A stretch of 64,000 nucleotides of DNA from Epiperipatus broadwayi (GCA_028023455.1 JAQFVV010006221.1:11324698-11388697); one strand, 5' to 3'; counted from the first letter of the stretch, positions 1 to 11,410 are shown. Notes: generated by a model not told the origin, from the sequence alone. Made by a program: numbers and translations.

Positions 1-205
1 TAGATTCTTGATTATTTAATTTTAAGGTAACACTCTAACCAACTGAGCCCTGACCAGTGACAGTACTAGCATGGGATTCAAACCTGGGTCCTTAGATTCT
101 TGATTATTGAATTTTAAGGTAATACACTAACCAACTGAGCATTACCTTAAAATTCAATAATCAAGCATCTAAAGACCCAAGTTCGAATCCCATGCTAGTA
201 CTGTC
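1..205 (-). repeat. Tandem and inverted tRNA-like units
   Basis: Positions 1-50 are repeated almost exactly at 91-140, giving a direct repeat of about 90 bp. Arms at roughly 60-122 and 141-204 form a long hairpin around a 17-bp spacer. On the minus strand the unit contains GGCTCAGTTGGTTAGAG, which resembles a Pol III A box, and GGTTTGAATCCC, which resembles a B box. The same tRNA-like sequence occurs in the tail of the neighbouring PLE copies (near 1240-1315 and 4037-4110), so it belongs to the PLE tail or to a SINE sharing that tail. A functional tRNA is unlikely because the spacing between boxes is too long and no cloverleaf is evident. Confidence 0.6.
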
Positions 206-400
206 ACTGGTCAGGCCAGCAACACCTGAAGAAGAGGGGAGAAAAATACCTCTTAAAACATTGTGCATATACTAACCGGTTTGCTGCAATATTACTAACA
301 ATTGAATGCATTTGGAATATTTAAATAAAATTAAACTTTTCTAAAGACATTCAATACACATATTAGATGATGGAAATAGTCCAATATAAAAATATTAGTT
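138..400 (+). mobile_element. PLE tail, copy A
   Basis: This segment runs from the tRNA-like part through a shared tail marked by GGCCAGCAACACCTGAA and a following AT-rich stretch. It is similar to 4050-4290 on the same strand and to 1071-1300 on the opposite strand. The other two copies each follow a GIY-YIG coding remnant, so this is interpreted as the 3' part (pseudo-LTR-like end) of the same PLE without any coding sequence. Confidence 0.6.
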
Positions 401-769
401 ATATAATAATATTTATGGAGAAGTTAATTTTGAATGTATATGTGATTATAGCAATTCACAGACTTAGTAGTAATTTTAGAATTTACATAGTCTACCTACA
501 TTATAACAAACTTACAGAACTAAATATCAATTGAAGCTGAAATATGGTAAATTTATTATTAGAAGATATTTTTTAAAACTAATGTGGAAAGAGTATATAA
601 TTGATTTTGCATGAGATTAATAGTAATTTTTATCTTCAGTAAAAGATAAAAAATATAAAAACAAAAGAGATTGTACAATAATTATGGACAACTGAAATAA
701 GGACAAACAAATCATGGAGTAAAAAACTAAACATTTAAGTGCAGTGCTCTCAGCTGTAAGGCTTCTCAC

Positions 770-906
770 AATGAACACCACAAGTTAAAAACTATTTTGG
801 GGATATTGGATGAGTAGGCACTAAATAGAATATTAGGTGCAAAGCTTCTGGCATCCATTAATTACTGTTTTTCACTGGGTGGCACTACTGTATGGAGAGT
901 TTTCTA
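770..906 (+). repeat. Decayed half of foldback family C
   Basis: The end of this segment (CTGGGTGGCACTACTGTATG) matches the right terminus of the foldback at 5466-5722. The part near 785-830 matches the 3' half of the hammerhead-like core of that family (GGGGATATTGGATGAGTAGG). The 5' half of the core is missing or decayed, so no active ribozyme is expected. Confidence 0.55.
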
Positions 907-1398
907 AATGGGATGGTAAATCAGCATCCATTCTTTCTTACTCTTGGTGTTTGTTTTCTATTTATTTTTGTATTACATTATGCATTTCATAACAAATTTT
1001 ACATTCATTTACTTATTGTTATATTCTATTTTCAAATATTCTAAAATAATAGTTTTAGATATATTTATATTTTGAACTATTTCCACCATCTAATATGAAT
1101 ATTGAGCGTCTTTAGAAAAAATTAACTTTATTTAAATATTCCAAATACATTCAATTGTTAAAGCACATCAAACAGGTTAGTATATGCACAATGTTTTGAG
1201 AGATATTATTCTCCCATTTTCAGATGTTGCTGGCCTGACCAATGATAGTACTATAATGGGAATCAAACCTGGACCCTAAGATCTAACCAATTGAGCCATC
1301 CTGTCAAAAGCAACAGTCAGTAGAAATTTCTTATACTTATCTATGAAGTTGCTCCTGATTTCTCCACTTATTTCTAAACTCAAATTGATTAGTGGTTT

Positions 1399-2480
1399 TC
1401 ATGCATTATGTATAGTCACACTAGGTTGACTCATGGTATTGTTTGCCATTGTCATGTGAGCAGCTTCTTTAAATTTTCTTCTTTGTACCTTTTCTTCTCT
1501 ATCCAATATTTTTGTATTTTCCCAATTGAACATGTGTTTATTGGTACATACATGGTCTATAATCTTAGACACATCTCTCTTCTCACCATCAGTTTGTGTT
1601 CTTGAAAGCACTTTTCAATGGGACAACTGGTCTCACCAATATATGTCCTTTCATATTCATATGGTTCTTCATAGATGTAGTCTTTTCTTTTCAGCATTTC
1701 AAATTTAGGTTTTGTAGACATTGTAGTATGGTATGACTCTGGAAAGCTGTTCTGATAATGTACTGGTTGCAGATTTTTCTTAATTTGTCTGCTACTTTTG
1801 GTATATATAGGTACACTACAGTACCAATAATTTTTTTTTGCTTTTGATGGTTCTTTTTGTTGTCTATTTAAAGTTTTCTTAATAACAGCTGATGGATAAC
1901 TGTTTTTCAGAAGAGTTTGTTCCATATAGATCTTTTCTTTTTTCAAATCACTATTTTCTGAACAAACTTCTTTTGCTCTGTTCCATAGTGATATTATAAC
2001 TTCATGTTGTATTTGGATGTATAGGCTAAGTATTTTCCTGTATGTGTGGGTTTTTAGTAAGCTATAGTTTTGATTTTGCCATGAGAGAGTCGTCACAAGA
2101 ACATCTAAGAATACTAATTTTTGTTTTTGTTCTGATTCTATTGTGTATTTAATTGAAGGGAATATGTTGTTAATGTGTTTCCAGAAAGTTTGTAGTAGTG
2201 CTTCACCATGTGGCCATATAACAAAGATATCATCCACATAATGAAGTCAACCTTTAAGTGGATATGGAGTAGTTTTTATGTCTGTGGTTTCAAGTTCTTC
2301 CATGTAAATATTTTTAATCAGGAGTGACAATGGTGAACCCACAGCCATTTTTTGATTCTGTCAAAGAATCCTGTTATATTGAAAATAGGTTGTTTTAATG
2401 CAAAATGTTAATAGTTCCATTATACTATCAAGAGAAAGAATTATTCTAGTTTGTAAGCTGTTATCACCATTTAATCTTTT
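1399..2480 (-). pseudogene. PLE RT core plus GIY-YIG endonuclease (interrupted)
   Basis: Near 2380-2290 the minus strand reads AVGSPLSLLIKNIYMEELE, the conserved RT block before the catalytic motif. After an in-frame stop near 2250 it continues LHYVDDIFVIWPHG, which carries the YVDD catalytic aspartates. The next 150 codons are the RT thumb and linker. Near 1690-1600 YERTYIGETSCPIEKCFQEH is a recognisable GIY-YIG-type nuclease motif (the YIGET block and the EH). A second frame at 1611-1399 continues with WENTKILDREEKVQRRKFKE, the usual C-terminal PLE block. Frameshift and stop codons make this a pseudogene. Confidence 0.8.
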
Positions 2481-2953
2481 CTTTACAATAGACAATGCTT
2501 TTTCTCATGGTATATTTGTGAATAAACTTTCCACATCAAAGCTTACCAGTAAATCAGTCCTTTCAATTTTCACAGTCTTGATTAATTCTACAAAGTGTCT
2601 AGAATCCCTGACAAAAGATTGGGATCTTGTATGCCAAAGGACTTAGAAGTTTGAGAAGAAATCTTGACAAATTTTGGCAAGGAGCATTTCTAGAACTAAA
2701 AATAGATCATAATGGAACATGATCCTTATGGATTCTAGGTAGACCATAAAGGTGAGAAATTTTGCTAAAATATGATGTCATTTTATTTTTTTGGATCACT
2801 GAAGTAATGCTTATAATTTTGTTTCTGTGCTCTGTATCAGATTTTTCCCCACGTTTCTGTATTGGCCTGCTGTGAGGAGTTATTGTATTTTATTGTCATA
2901 ATCAGTTGTATCCATTACAACTGTTGCATTGCCTTAGCCAGCAGAAAAAATAA

Positions 2954-3271
2954 TTATAGATTTATCTCCTTTAGAGATTTAATTGCTTTCCTCTCATCAT
3001 AGGATATGTTTGAATTCAGTTTTTGTTTCTCATCAAGTGTTCTTTTTATTCTCCAGCCTAATTCTGCTGCTTCTTTTAAAGGCAATTTATGAATGGCTTT
3101 CCCAGTGACTGCCATTATATCTAATAAAGGAATATTAGACAATGTTATGGCAAAGTTTAATCCTCTTTCAAGAACAGAAATTTCAGTTTCTGTTAGATGT
3201 TTAGAACTGAGATTTTTAACAGATGAAGCAGGTACTCTTGCTTGGTACATTATGATTTTTGATGTTCCCAT
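2954..3271 (-). pseudogene. PLE reverse transcriptase, N-terminal part
   Basis: This is an open frame of 105 codons. It contains LSSKHLTETEISVLERGLNF followed by a block ending DERKAIKSLKEINL. That pattern is typical of the region before the RT fingers in Penelope-like elements (a 'NLS-x-LTE-x-E-x-x-L-x-x-GL-x-F' motif). The frame is interrupted downstream before the RT core. It belongs to the same decayed element as 1399-2480 on the same strand. Confidence 0.7.
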
Positions 3272-3439
3272 GTAGGCTAGAAAATTTCTTCTTTTGGCAG
3301 TCTTTTATTTTCCAAGTAATGTAGAATATAATTTTCTTATGCTTGAGAAACTCTTGTGAAGTCTTTATCAGTAAGTTTTTTTTAGAAAACATTCTACATT
3401 ATTAATGGAATGCACTGTTTGATACTTAGAAAACTTTTG

Positions 3440-4290
3440 AGAATTTATTCTTTCTCTTAAAAGAGCTTAACTTGCTCTCTGAGGAAAAACAATTATTGTT
3501 TCTGTAGTGTACCCATATATAACAAAAATAGCAGACAAATTACAGAAAATTTGCAATCATTACAACATCAGAACAAGTTTCCAGAGCAATGCCACACTAT
3601 GAAGAATTCTAATATTTGCAAAGCTAAAACTTGAAATGCTGGAAAGAAAAAAATTGCATCTATGAAATACCATGTGAATGTGAAAGAAATATATTGGTGA
3701 GACCAGTTGTCCCATTGAAAAACACTTGCAAGAGCACCAACTGATGATTAAAAAAGAGAAAACAGATGTGTCTAAGATAGCAGACCATTTATGTACTAAG
3801 GAACACATGTTCAAATGGGAAAATACAAAAATATTGGATAGAGAAGAAAAGGTACAAAGAAAAAAATTTAAAGAAGCTGCTCATATGACAATGGTGAACA
3901 ACTCCATTAGTCAACCTAGAGTGATTATACATAATGTATGGAAACCACTAATCAACTTTGCTCTTAGAAAAAGGTCAAGAAATCAGAAGGAATCTTATAC
4001 AAGTATATGAAATTTCTACTGGCTATTACCTTTGGCAGGATGGTTGAATTGGTTTTAGAGTTTTTCCTTAAAATTCAATACACAAAGGATCTAAGAGTCC
4101 AGGTTCGGTCAGACCAGCAACACCTGAACAAAATGGAAGAATAATACCTCTTGAAATGTTGTGAATATACTAACCTGTGTGCTATTAATAACAGTTGAAT
4201 GTATTTGGTATATTTAAATAAAGTTAATTTTTTCTAAAGATATTCAATACTCATATTAGATTATGGAAATAGTTCAAAATATAAATACAA
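3440..4290 (+). mobile_element. PLE copy C, 5'-truncated, GIY-YIG end and tail
   Basis: The plus strand here matches the minus strand of copy B from the linker before the GIY-YIG domain to the tail. The C-terminal frame (3726-4010) contains FKWENTKILDREEKVQRKKF and continues about 30 codons beyond the equivalent frame of copy B. The tail at 4037-4290 has the tRNA-like piece and the block shared with copies A and B. The RT domain is absent, which is typical of 5' truncation in target-primed reverse transcription. It is head to head with copy B. Confidence 0.75.
3726..4010 (+). pseudogene. PLE C-terminal fragment after GIY-YIG
   Basis: This is a 94-codon open frame that starts inside the GIY-YIG domain. 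The preceding bases encode the nuclease block in another frame, with the wording 'ETSCPIEKHLQEHQ' recoverable only by reading across a frame change. It ends in a region matching copy B. It cannot encode a whole enzyme. Confidence 0.7.
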
Positions 4291-4299
4291 CTAAAACAC

Positions 4300-5465
4300 T
4301 GTCATCACAACCTTTCAGGAAAGCAATAGTTTTAGATAGTTTTTAATTATAATCATCTTTTTATAATATAATGTGATTAAGGTTTACTTTTTTCAAGTAT
4401 TTCTTTTCTTATATGATATATAATATTTATCTGTTCTCTCAATAATTTCATTTGTTCATTTATTTTTACGTATTTGCTTTAACCATTTCTGACAATCTTC
4501 TTTTAATTGATCTTCTTGTTAACATTCATTAAATATTTGTATGAAATAAACTGAAACTTTTTCTAAAATAATTTGATTCTTCCAGAAAACCTTGCATCTA
4601 TGCATGATATTTTATGATTTCATTTTGTTAATAAATCCTTGGTATTTTTTCTTAACGGTAACATTAAAAAATACAATGGGCCTTTTTTCCATCAAAATTT
4701 CTTACTTTGACTTATAGTATTCATCTTATCCTGAAAGATTCTAAATTAATTAGAATTGTGATACTTTATAATTGATCCCATTATATTCCTGCTATAAACT
4801 GTAATTTGTTTGATGACTTGTTTGTTTCATTGTTGTCTTGTCTAATAATGTATAAAAATACTTTTTATATCATCCAACTTTTTACTTTATTTTAAGTTGC
4901 ATATATATTATAATCTATTAACAAGTATATCATATGTTTTTTATGTAACTTTCAGGTAGCCCATGGTTTCGGTACTAGCAGGAATACAACATTTTGCACC
5001 AATACAAAAAGCATGTCATCTTACAATTGTTCCTTTTTTACGATCAGCACATTAACATTCATCTAGCAATAAATGAACAACCTGTAGTCATTACCCTTTA
5101 ATTAATAACTATTAACAATCCAATTCTGGATAGCTAACTTGATTATTGATAGATTATTTATCTAGAAAAACTTTTTAACCTGCTTGTGATTTTAAAACTT
5201 TTTTTAAAATTCACTTATCCTACATTTAAACCCCGATCATAATCATATTAGGTTGTCACACTAATGAATTTGGCTTAAGTCTTTTTTATTGTACAGAGGT
5301 TCCATAAGATCTGCATAAATATTATTTTTATTTTTGTGATGATGTGTGTAAATTCTAAATATAATATTCACTGGTCTACCCTATTTTTAATTATTTATTT
5401 AAATGAAAATAAAAGTATAGATAATATTAAAGTTAATAACGTGTGTGTTGTAAAATATTTTAAAT
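4300..5465. other. AT-rich intergenic stretch
   Basis: No credible coding, RNA or repeat signal was recognised. Short open frames here are those expected by chance. Confidence 0.5.
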
Positions 5466-5722
5466 ATTTAACAGGCAAAACTCTCCATACAGTAGCGCCA
5501 CCCTGTGCTAACCAGAGTAATCAATGGATTCCAGAAGGCTTGTGCATAAAATCCCCATCTATTGCCTACTCATCCAATATCCCCAGACTATTTTCTGGTT
5601 TGTGGCCTTTATCAGTGTGGAGTCTTGGATCTGAGAGCAGTATGCACAAGCCTTCTGGCATCCATTGGTTACTCTGGTTGGCACAGGGTGGTACTACTGT
5701 ATGAAGAGTTTTGCCTGTTTAA
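5466..5722. repeat. Foldback element, family C
   Basis: The two ends form a long inverted repeat: AACAGGCAAAACTCTCC on the left and its complement on the right, followed by matching CAGTAGCGCCACCCTGTGC-type blocks. The pairing continues inward past CCAGAAGGCTTGTGCATA. The centre (5572-5630) carries a hammerhead-like motif on the minus strand. A second copy lies at 38118-38432 and a half copy at 770-906. Two reading frames cross it but are by-products of the repeat. Confidence 0.75.
5572..5630 (-). ncRNA. Hammerhead ribozyme-like motif, family C (one core change)
   Basis: Read on the minus strand: outer stem I ATCCAA pairs with TTGGAT, and inner stem I ACTCCACA pairs with TGGGGA with one mismatch. 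The core reads CTGATAA where CTGATGA is expected. Stem II is a short GG/CC stem. GAAA is present and a GUC triplet precedes the 3' strand of stem I. The G8-to-A change in the core should abolish cleavage in the known mechanism, so this is a relic. The copy at 38216-38274 keeps the intact core. Confidence 0.55.
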
Positions 5723-7202
5723 TAACAGTTATATGCTAGTATAAGAGATGATGATCATGTGATGTTTAGTGATTTTAAATATTTAATAGTCTTATAAAAA
5801 AAAAAGTTAGATAAATGAAGAGATATAAATCAGAAATGTTATTTCTCTTCTTTCACTTAATATAAACTTTAAAAATGGTTAAATAAACATTTTACTACAG
5901 TAAAATTAGTATTAGAGATAAAACAATTCATTATATCAATCTTGTAATAATTTGATAGTAGATTCCACCTGTGAGAATAAACTATCAAAAAGTTATGTAG
6001 AACTTTTAAAAGTTTGAGTGAAAATAAATAAATATAAAGCAATGAAAGTAAACATTGGTAAATGTCTAAAATATTTAGGAAGCTGGATATCTAGTGGTGA
6101 AAATAATATTTAAAAAATTACAATGAAAATAGTACTAATGGCTACCAGGTGTGATACAAGAGTAGATTTTGTGGTCCATTGAGATGAGATTTTTTTTAAA
6201 AAAATGTTTGTTTGACATGTCAATTTATAGTGAATATAGAAATTATCAATTGATTAAAAAAAGATTGGATAGTTTATTCTGTAGTGTAATTTTCACTACA
6301 CAACTCTCATGCAAGGTAGGAACTGCTTTCTATCTGCTTAAGTGGATAATCTCTAGTCTAATGAATGACTAATAAAAATTATTAATATGCTTTCATTAAG
6401 TAGTTTGTGTCGAAGTTGTGATTGTGATAAGTTTGAACATATCAATTAAACTGTAGTAATTTGGGGTTTAAAGAAGATTGAAAAGATATATTGGGAGGAA
6501 TTTAAAAAATGATTCATTAGAATAAATTATAGACAAAGAAAATTTGGATTTTTTTATGCAGTTTGAGATAAGGAAATTATAAAATATATATTGAATAGAA
6601 ATACGAATGATAAAGAAAAAGGGATTGAAAAGAGTAGAGATGAGTATTCAAAAAGTAGCTCAGAAAATTAAATCTTAAAAAATATGAAGTGGATTGATGG
6701 ATGAAACCTATCTTTTAGCAGATCATGGTAACGATTATTTTTGCTTAAATTTTTGGTATTAGCACAGACAAATTCATTGAAAAATTAGCTACAGGTGAAA
6801 ATGATTGTGTTACTCTAATAATACTTTATTAAAAATAATAAAATTAATATATATATTGTTTATAATCTCAAGAAAAAATCTAATTTTTTTTTTTGCAATC
6901 TTTGCTCAGCTTTTATGGTCAGTCTTTTATTTTTAAAATGCAATAAAGCTTATTGGTCAAGAAGAAGAAAACTGAAAAGATGTTAATTCTGAGTTAGAAG
7001 TGTCTTAGCAAATATCATTCCTCTAAACTTTAATTAAATTAATGTTTTAAAACAATGGTTTTTTATTACCAGACTTAAATATACCAATTCTGCAAATAAA
7101 AAGATTAAAAACGTTTTTTATTTTACTATAGTTAGGCTCAAATTTCTATGTAAATTATTATTGGTAGTGCTAAAAGACGATTGGTTGAAAATTCCTGAAG
7201 TT
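5723..7202. other. AT-rich intergenic stretch
   Basis: Nothing recognisable beyond homopolymer runs and chance open frames. Confidence 0.5.
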
Positions 7203-7318
7203 TACATCTTTAATTTTTTTTTTCATATGTCAAATGCGTTGACCAGGAAGCAAACCCGGGACAGCTGCTTGGAAGGCAGCTATGCTAACCATTATGTCAT
7301 TAACGCTTGACTACATCT
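7203..7318 (-). mobile_element. tRNA-Gly(UCC)-like SINE with 7-bp target duplication
   Basis: On the minus strand 7306-7235 is exactly 72 nt and aligns to a tRNA-Gly: acceptor GCGTT, A-box-like AATGGTTAGCATAGC, anticodon loop CTTCCAA with anticodon TCC, and B box GGTTTGCTTCC. A short tail TTTGACATATG and a run of A follow. TACATCT at 7203-7209 is repeated at 7312-7318, giving a 7-bp target-site duplication. It is therefore a retroposed copy and not a resident tRNA gene. Confidence 0.8.
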
Positions 7319-7370
7319 GACAAATAAATGCAAGTATTTTTGAACTAATTTTTTTTTTCTCTTAAGTCCT

Positions 7371-7503
7371 TTGTCTATGTTTTTTTTTTTCCATATGTCA
7401 TAGCATCGGACGGGACGCGAACCCACAACCGTCTGTAACCAACTACTTGCTTGCATGGCGGCTGCGATACCTCTCGGCTAACAACGCAAGACTTGTCTAT
7501 GTT
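7371..7503 (-). mobile_element. tRNA-derived SINE with a different head, 11-bp target duplication
   Basis: TTGTCTATGTT at 7371-7381 is repeated at 7493-7503. On the minus strand the insert begins near GCGTTGTTAGCCGAGAGGTA, an A-box-like sequence of the Leu/Ser type. It has a longer variable region, a B-box-like GGGTTCGCGTCCC, and ends in CTATGACATATGG plus poly-A. The 3' tail is nearly the same as in the Gly-headed SINEs at 7203-7318 and 13712-13832, although the tRNA-like head is unrelated. Confidence 0.75.
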
Positions 7504-8484
7504 ACTTGTTATCATTTATATGACTTTTAATCTAAAAGTTAAACATGCAGTTATAGAGTGATAGACCTAAAAATTAATGATTCACGAACCAATTTCCAAT
7601 TGAAGAAAGTAAAAAAAAATCACTCGAATCACTGGAACCTGATACTTGAGTGCTTGACTGTCATGTGACCTCCCAAGCAATTAACCATAATCTTATTTTA
7701 TGTCTATTAGAATAAAATTACTGAAATGTGAGTGATAATTATAAATCAATACCTTCTAAGTTTAATCATAGTGGAATCTGGATGATTAGCAGAAATCACT
7801 ATCTTCTTCGATTAAATTATAATAAACATATATCTTGAATTTTTTAATTTCCAATAACTCAAAAAATAAAGATCTCAGTATAAGTAATTAGTAAATAAAA
7901 ATTATTTTTTCTAATCACTGCTAAATTTGGCTTAATAAAATTTATTAAACTTAATTTATTTTAATGAACAATTATTTGTAAGACTTTTACAATTTGTTGG
8001 CAAAATTCATTACGTTATATCATTTTTAGGCAAGTGAGTATTTAATCCATATTTCTTTTATTCCTTTTTCTTAATACCGTTTATTCCCTCACTTCATATA
8101 TGCATCTATATTATAAAGCTCTTATATTTAAACTTCTCTCATTAATATTTATGCATATTTTCCATTAATGATCTATTAAATGCATTAATAATAAATTGTA
8201 TTTTCAATCACAATTATGCTGTATATCTTTTATGATCTGAAATTTATAGATTGAATGCAAGGAATATTTATTAACATGAAAAACAGCATTCTGGAATCAC
8301 TCGATTATCTTTTGTATGCACTCACTACTTTGGCTAATTGATCTTACTTGTTCCATGCAGATTAGTACAAATTAGTTGGTCAAACTCTTTCATGCCACCA
8401 GAATGACTTTTTCAATTAGTTAATAAAATGTAAAATTCAAACTAAATAAATAATGTAATAAAAATGTGTTTTTAATATGCAGTA
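7504..8484. other. AT-rich intergenic stretch
   Basis: No recognisable feature. Confidence 0.5.
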
Positions 8485-8976
8485 CTATATGACAGGGATG
8501 GTCAACTTTTTTATTCATAAGATCTACTTTTTAAAAAAAAAAAAAAAGTATTGCGATCGATTTATTGTCATAGGCGTAGTCTAAGTGGAGAGAGTTGTGA
8601 AATACATACTATTTTTATTTATCTACCTAGTAAAAAAGAACAATTATTTAACGGGCCAAAAAACTCATGTCAGGGGGAATTAAAGCAACACGAGTAATTT
8701 ATTAACAATATTTATTAATTCAAATTAGCTACATTAAGTCGAGATTAAAAATATTATTTTCAATAATGATACGACTTAGTGGGCTTCACCTATCTAGAAT
8801 TGGAAAAAAAATTTAGAACAAAAACAAAAATAACAAAAAAACTTGAAAATCTTGACTTAATTTGTTTCACTCGTTACCGGGCAGCTCTTGCCAGACTGGC
8901 CTTGCGATCGACCAAAATTGGCTTTGTGATCGACCAGTGGATCATGATCGATTCGTTGGCCAGCCCTGCTCTATGA
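8485..8976. mobile_element. Non-autonomous hAT-type DNA transposon
   Basis: The element proper is 8493-8968 (476 bp). The ends CAGGGATGGTCAAC and GTTGGCCAGCCCTG are imperfect terminal inverted repeats of the CAGGG type seen in hAT transposons. They are flanked by CTATATGA (8485-8492) and CTCTATGA (8969-8976), an 8-bp target duplication with one mismatch, which is the hAT length. Both sub-terminal regions carry repeated GCGATCGA-type words. No transposase is encoded. Confidence 0.8.
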
Positions 8977-9070
8977 TATATTTTCACTTTTCCAGCCATG
9001 TATATTGTATCATTATTACATAATATTATCAAAGAAATCTTATCCCAATGATGGAGGTATTGACTCTCAA

Positions 9071-9215
9071 CATAAATTCTTGGACAAATGTCAGATTAAT
9101 TCAAAACTTTAAAAAATGTCAGTTTAACCAATTGATATGTACTGCTTTTTTTGCCACTTTGGTGCTCAGATAATTATTACAGGACACTGTGATTAAATAA
9201 ATATGTAATTATTTA
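9071..9215. repeat. Dispersed repeat pair, copy 1
   Basis: This stretch (ATAAATTCTTGGACAAATGTC through TTTGGTGCTCAGA) is similar in order and wording to 10990-11105. No coding sense or inverted termini were seen, and the family is unknown. Confidence 0.5.
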
Positions 9216-9570
9216 TATCCATGTGAATATTTGTCTGAAGGTTGTCATGTTTCCTGTGAATGTTTGGCCATACCATCCATGTGAATGTTTGTCTGCAAGA
9301 CTGTCACATATCAAATTTACAACCAATTACAAAAAGCTATTACATTTGTTCATAATACTGTCAAATTTACAATTCAAAAAAAAAAAAAATTTAAATTTGT
9401 TTTTATGAATAAATAACCACACCTAACTAAACTATAATTTATATTATAAGCATTTATATTTAATAATCTGTAATTTTTATTATTTTATGTGAAGGAAATA
9501 ATTTTGCCATTAATAAAGCATATTTTTAATGTAGCAGTTGTCTACAATGCTGTCAAATTTACAAATCAAA
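9216..9570. repeat. Short degenerate tandem repeats
   Basis: CCATGTGAATRTTTGTCTG occurs twice near 9220-9300, and TGTCAAATTTACAA occurs at least three times between 9305 and 9570. These are local degenerate tandem repeats with no other assigned function. Confidence 0.45.
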
Positions 9571-10985
9571 TATAAAAGATATATATTTAAAAATTTAAAT
9601 TTTAATTTAATAGTTTTGTGCACCCAGACTTCTAAGCCTTATGACAAAATTACAAAGAGGCACTTAAAATTTTCATGATTAGCAGATTTTATTAGTATTT
9701 TAACATGAGTTAAAAAAAATTTAAAGACCATTTACCTAAATGATTGCTAATTAAAACAGATGTCTACCATTATTAATACAGTTTTTTGAGAGTCCTTAGA
9801 AAGTTTATCATCAAAATCATACCAATAAAACCTTAAAATTGTAAACAAATGAAATCCATGCTATCATATTATTCAGAAATTATCTTATTTAATTATACAC
9901 ACAGATTGGGCCAAAAGTAGATTCCTGAAATTTCTCCCCATTTTTTTCTGAATGTTACTTTTGACCCATTATATATATGCTACATAGCACTTTATAATCT
10001 ATATTTTTTTTATAAATTTTTAGTCCATTGATTTTACATAAATAAATATTACATTATTTTGCCTACATTTTAATAATTTTTAATATAATCTTTGTCAATA
10101 TATCTAAAATATACCCAAATGAAATCAATGAAAATATTTTAATTATAAGTTTCCTATTCTTTTAACTTGGATTATTAAATTTAACATGTCTCTTTTCTAT
10201 ATCTTAAATAAAAAATATAATTCATTAAACTAAATTGCTGTTAGTTATATTTGTAAGCCTATTAAAACAATCTACTATTTTCCTTCCATTTATTTTATTC
10301 AAAATAGGTACATCTTCCTCAATATTTGTGGCTTTTTAATGATTCTTATATGATATGATTCCACATTTCCAATCATCCTAATGCCATAAATAAAAGATTT
10401 AAAATTCTTGAGAATAATCAAAAACATTAAAACTCTTCATTTTTAAATATTGTTCAAGTCTAGTTTTTATTACACAGAAAAAATGTAATATTTATGTATT
10501 TATAAGGGATTACATTTTTATTGTTAAAAGGAGGTTGCCTTGACAACAGATTGAGATTGGTGATTGTTACTGATATTGGCATTGTCCAAGGGTTGACTTA
10601 TTTTTAATGATTATTCATACATGTAAATTCAATAAAATAGAATATTTGTAAAGAAAATTGGGGATTAAAAAATGCTATGAATTATTTATAAAAACTAGAT
10701 TATACTTGGAAAGAGAATTGAATTTTGGAGTTTTGCATTTTAGTATGCAACCAGATGTACCCAGGCTATAAAGGCCATGTTTTTTTTTTATTGATTGCTA
10801 TAACAAATTCTTTGTTTAGATTTAATGTAAATTAAATAAAAGATTTTAATATCATATAAATAAAGGTGAGAAATTCACAACTGAAAAAAAAAGGAATAAC
10901 CAGGCATGTTTAGAATATTTCAGAAATGTACCAGGCAAGGCATTACTACATTTAACCTTACTAATAGTTTATTATAAGATTCTAA
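9571..10985. other. AT-rich intergenic stretch
   Basis: No recognisable coding or RNA feature. Confidence 0.5.
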
Positions 10986-10989
10986 AGCT

Positions 10990-11105
10990 ATAAATTCTTG
11001 GATAAATGTCACATTAAGTCAAGTTTTAAAAAGTGTCAGTTTGGCCAATTGATACTGCTGTTGCAATCATTTTGGTGCTCAAACACTGTGAGTAAATAAC
11101 TATAT
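10990..11105. repeat. Dispersed repeat pair, copy 2
   Basis: Diverged copy of 9071-9215 in the same orientation; see that entry. Confidence 0.5.
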
Positions 11106-11410
11106 TTTTTATAATTTTATGCAAAATGGAAACAAAGAAAATCCATTATGCTGTTTTTTTCCATATTAATTTATAAAAAATAATATATCAATATACAACA
11201 GTGATTACAATATATATATATAGTTATAGAAAAAAGCTTTTTTCAGTACATAATTTTAAACCCTTTCAATATTGAATATTATCCATTTTAACTGTTAATA
11301 TATTATTGCATATAGAATGGCATCTATTATTTTATAAAACAAAATAAAAAATAACAGTAATAACAAGTAAGTAAATAAAAAACATGGATAAAAATAAAAT
11401 CATGACAGAG

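Larger units (their letters stand above)
1071..3300 (-). mobile_element. Penelope-like retroelement, copy B (decayed, nearly full body)
   Basis: On the minus strand the order is an N-terminal region of a PLE reverse transcriptase (near 3271-2954), an RT core (near 2480-2230), a linker, a GIY-YIG endonuclease domain (near 1690-1400), and a non-coding tail (1390-1071). The tail contains tRNA-like A and B boxes and matches tail copies A and C. Stops and frameshifts interrupt the frame, so it is not autonomous. It lies head to head with copy C, which starts near 3440 on the plus strand. Confidence 0.8.

Noticed and set aside
1408-1708. Plus-strand open frames near the start
   Set aside because: They are shadows of the minus-strand PLE coding remnant.
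3735-3765. CTGATGA word in PLE copy C as a possible hammerhead
   Set aside because: It lies in coding sequence and no GAAA or stems are placed correctly.
5336-5744. 122-codon and 60-codon frames
   Set aside because: They run through the family C foldback and have no domain.
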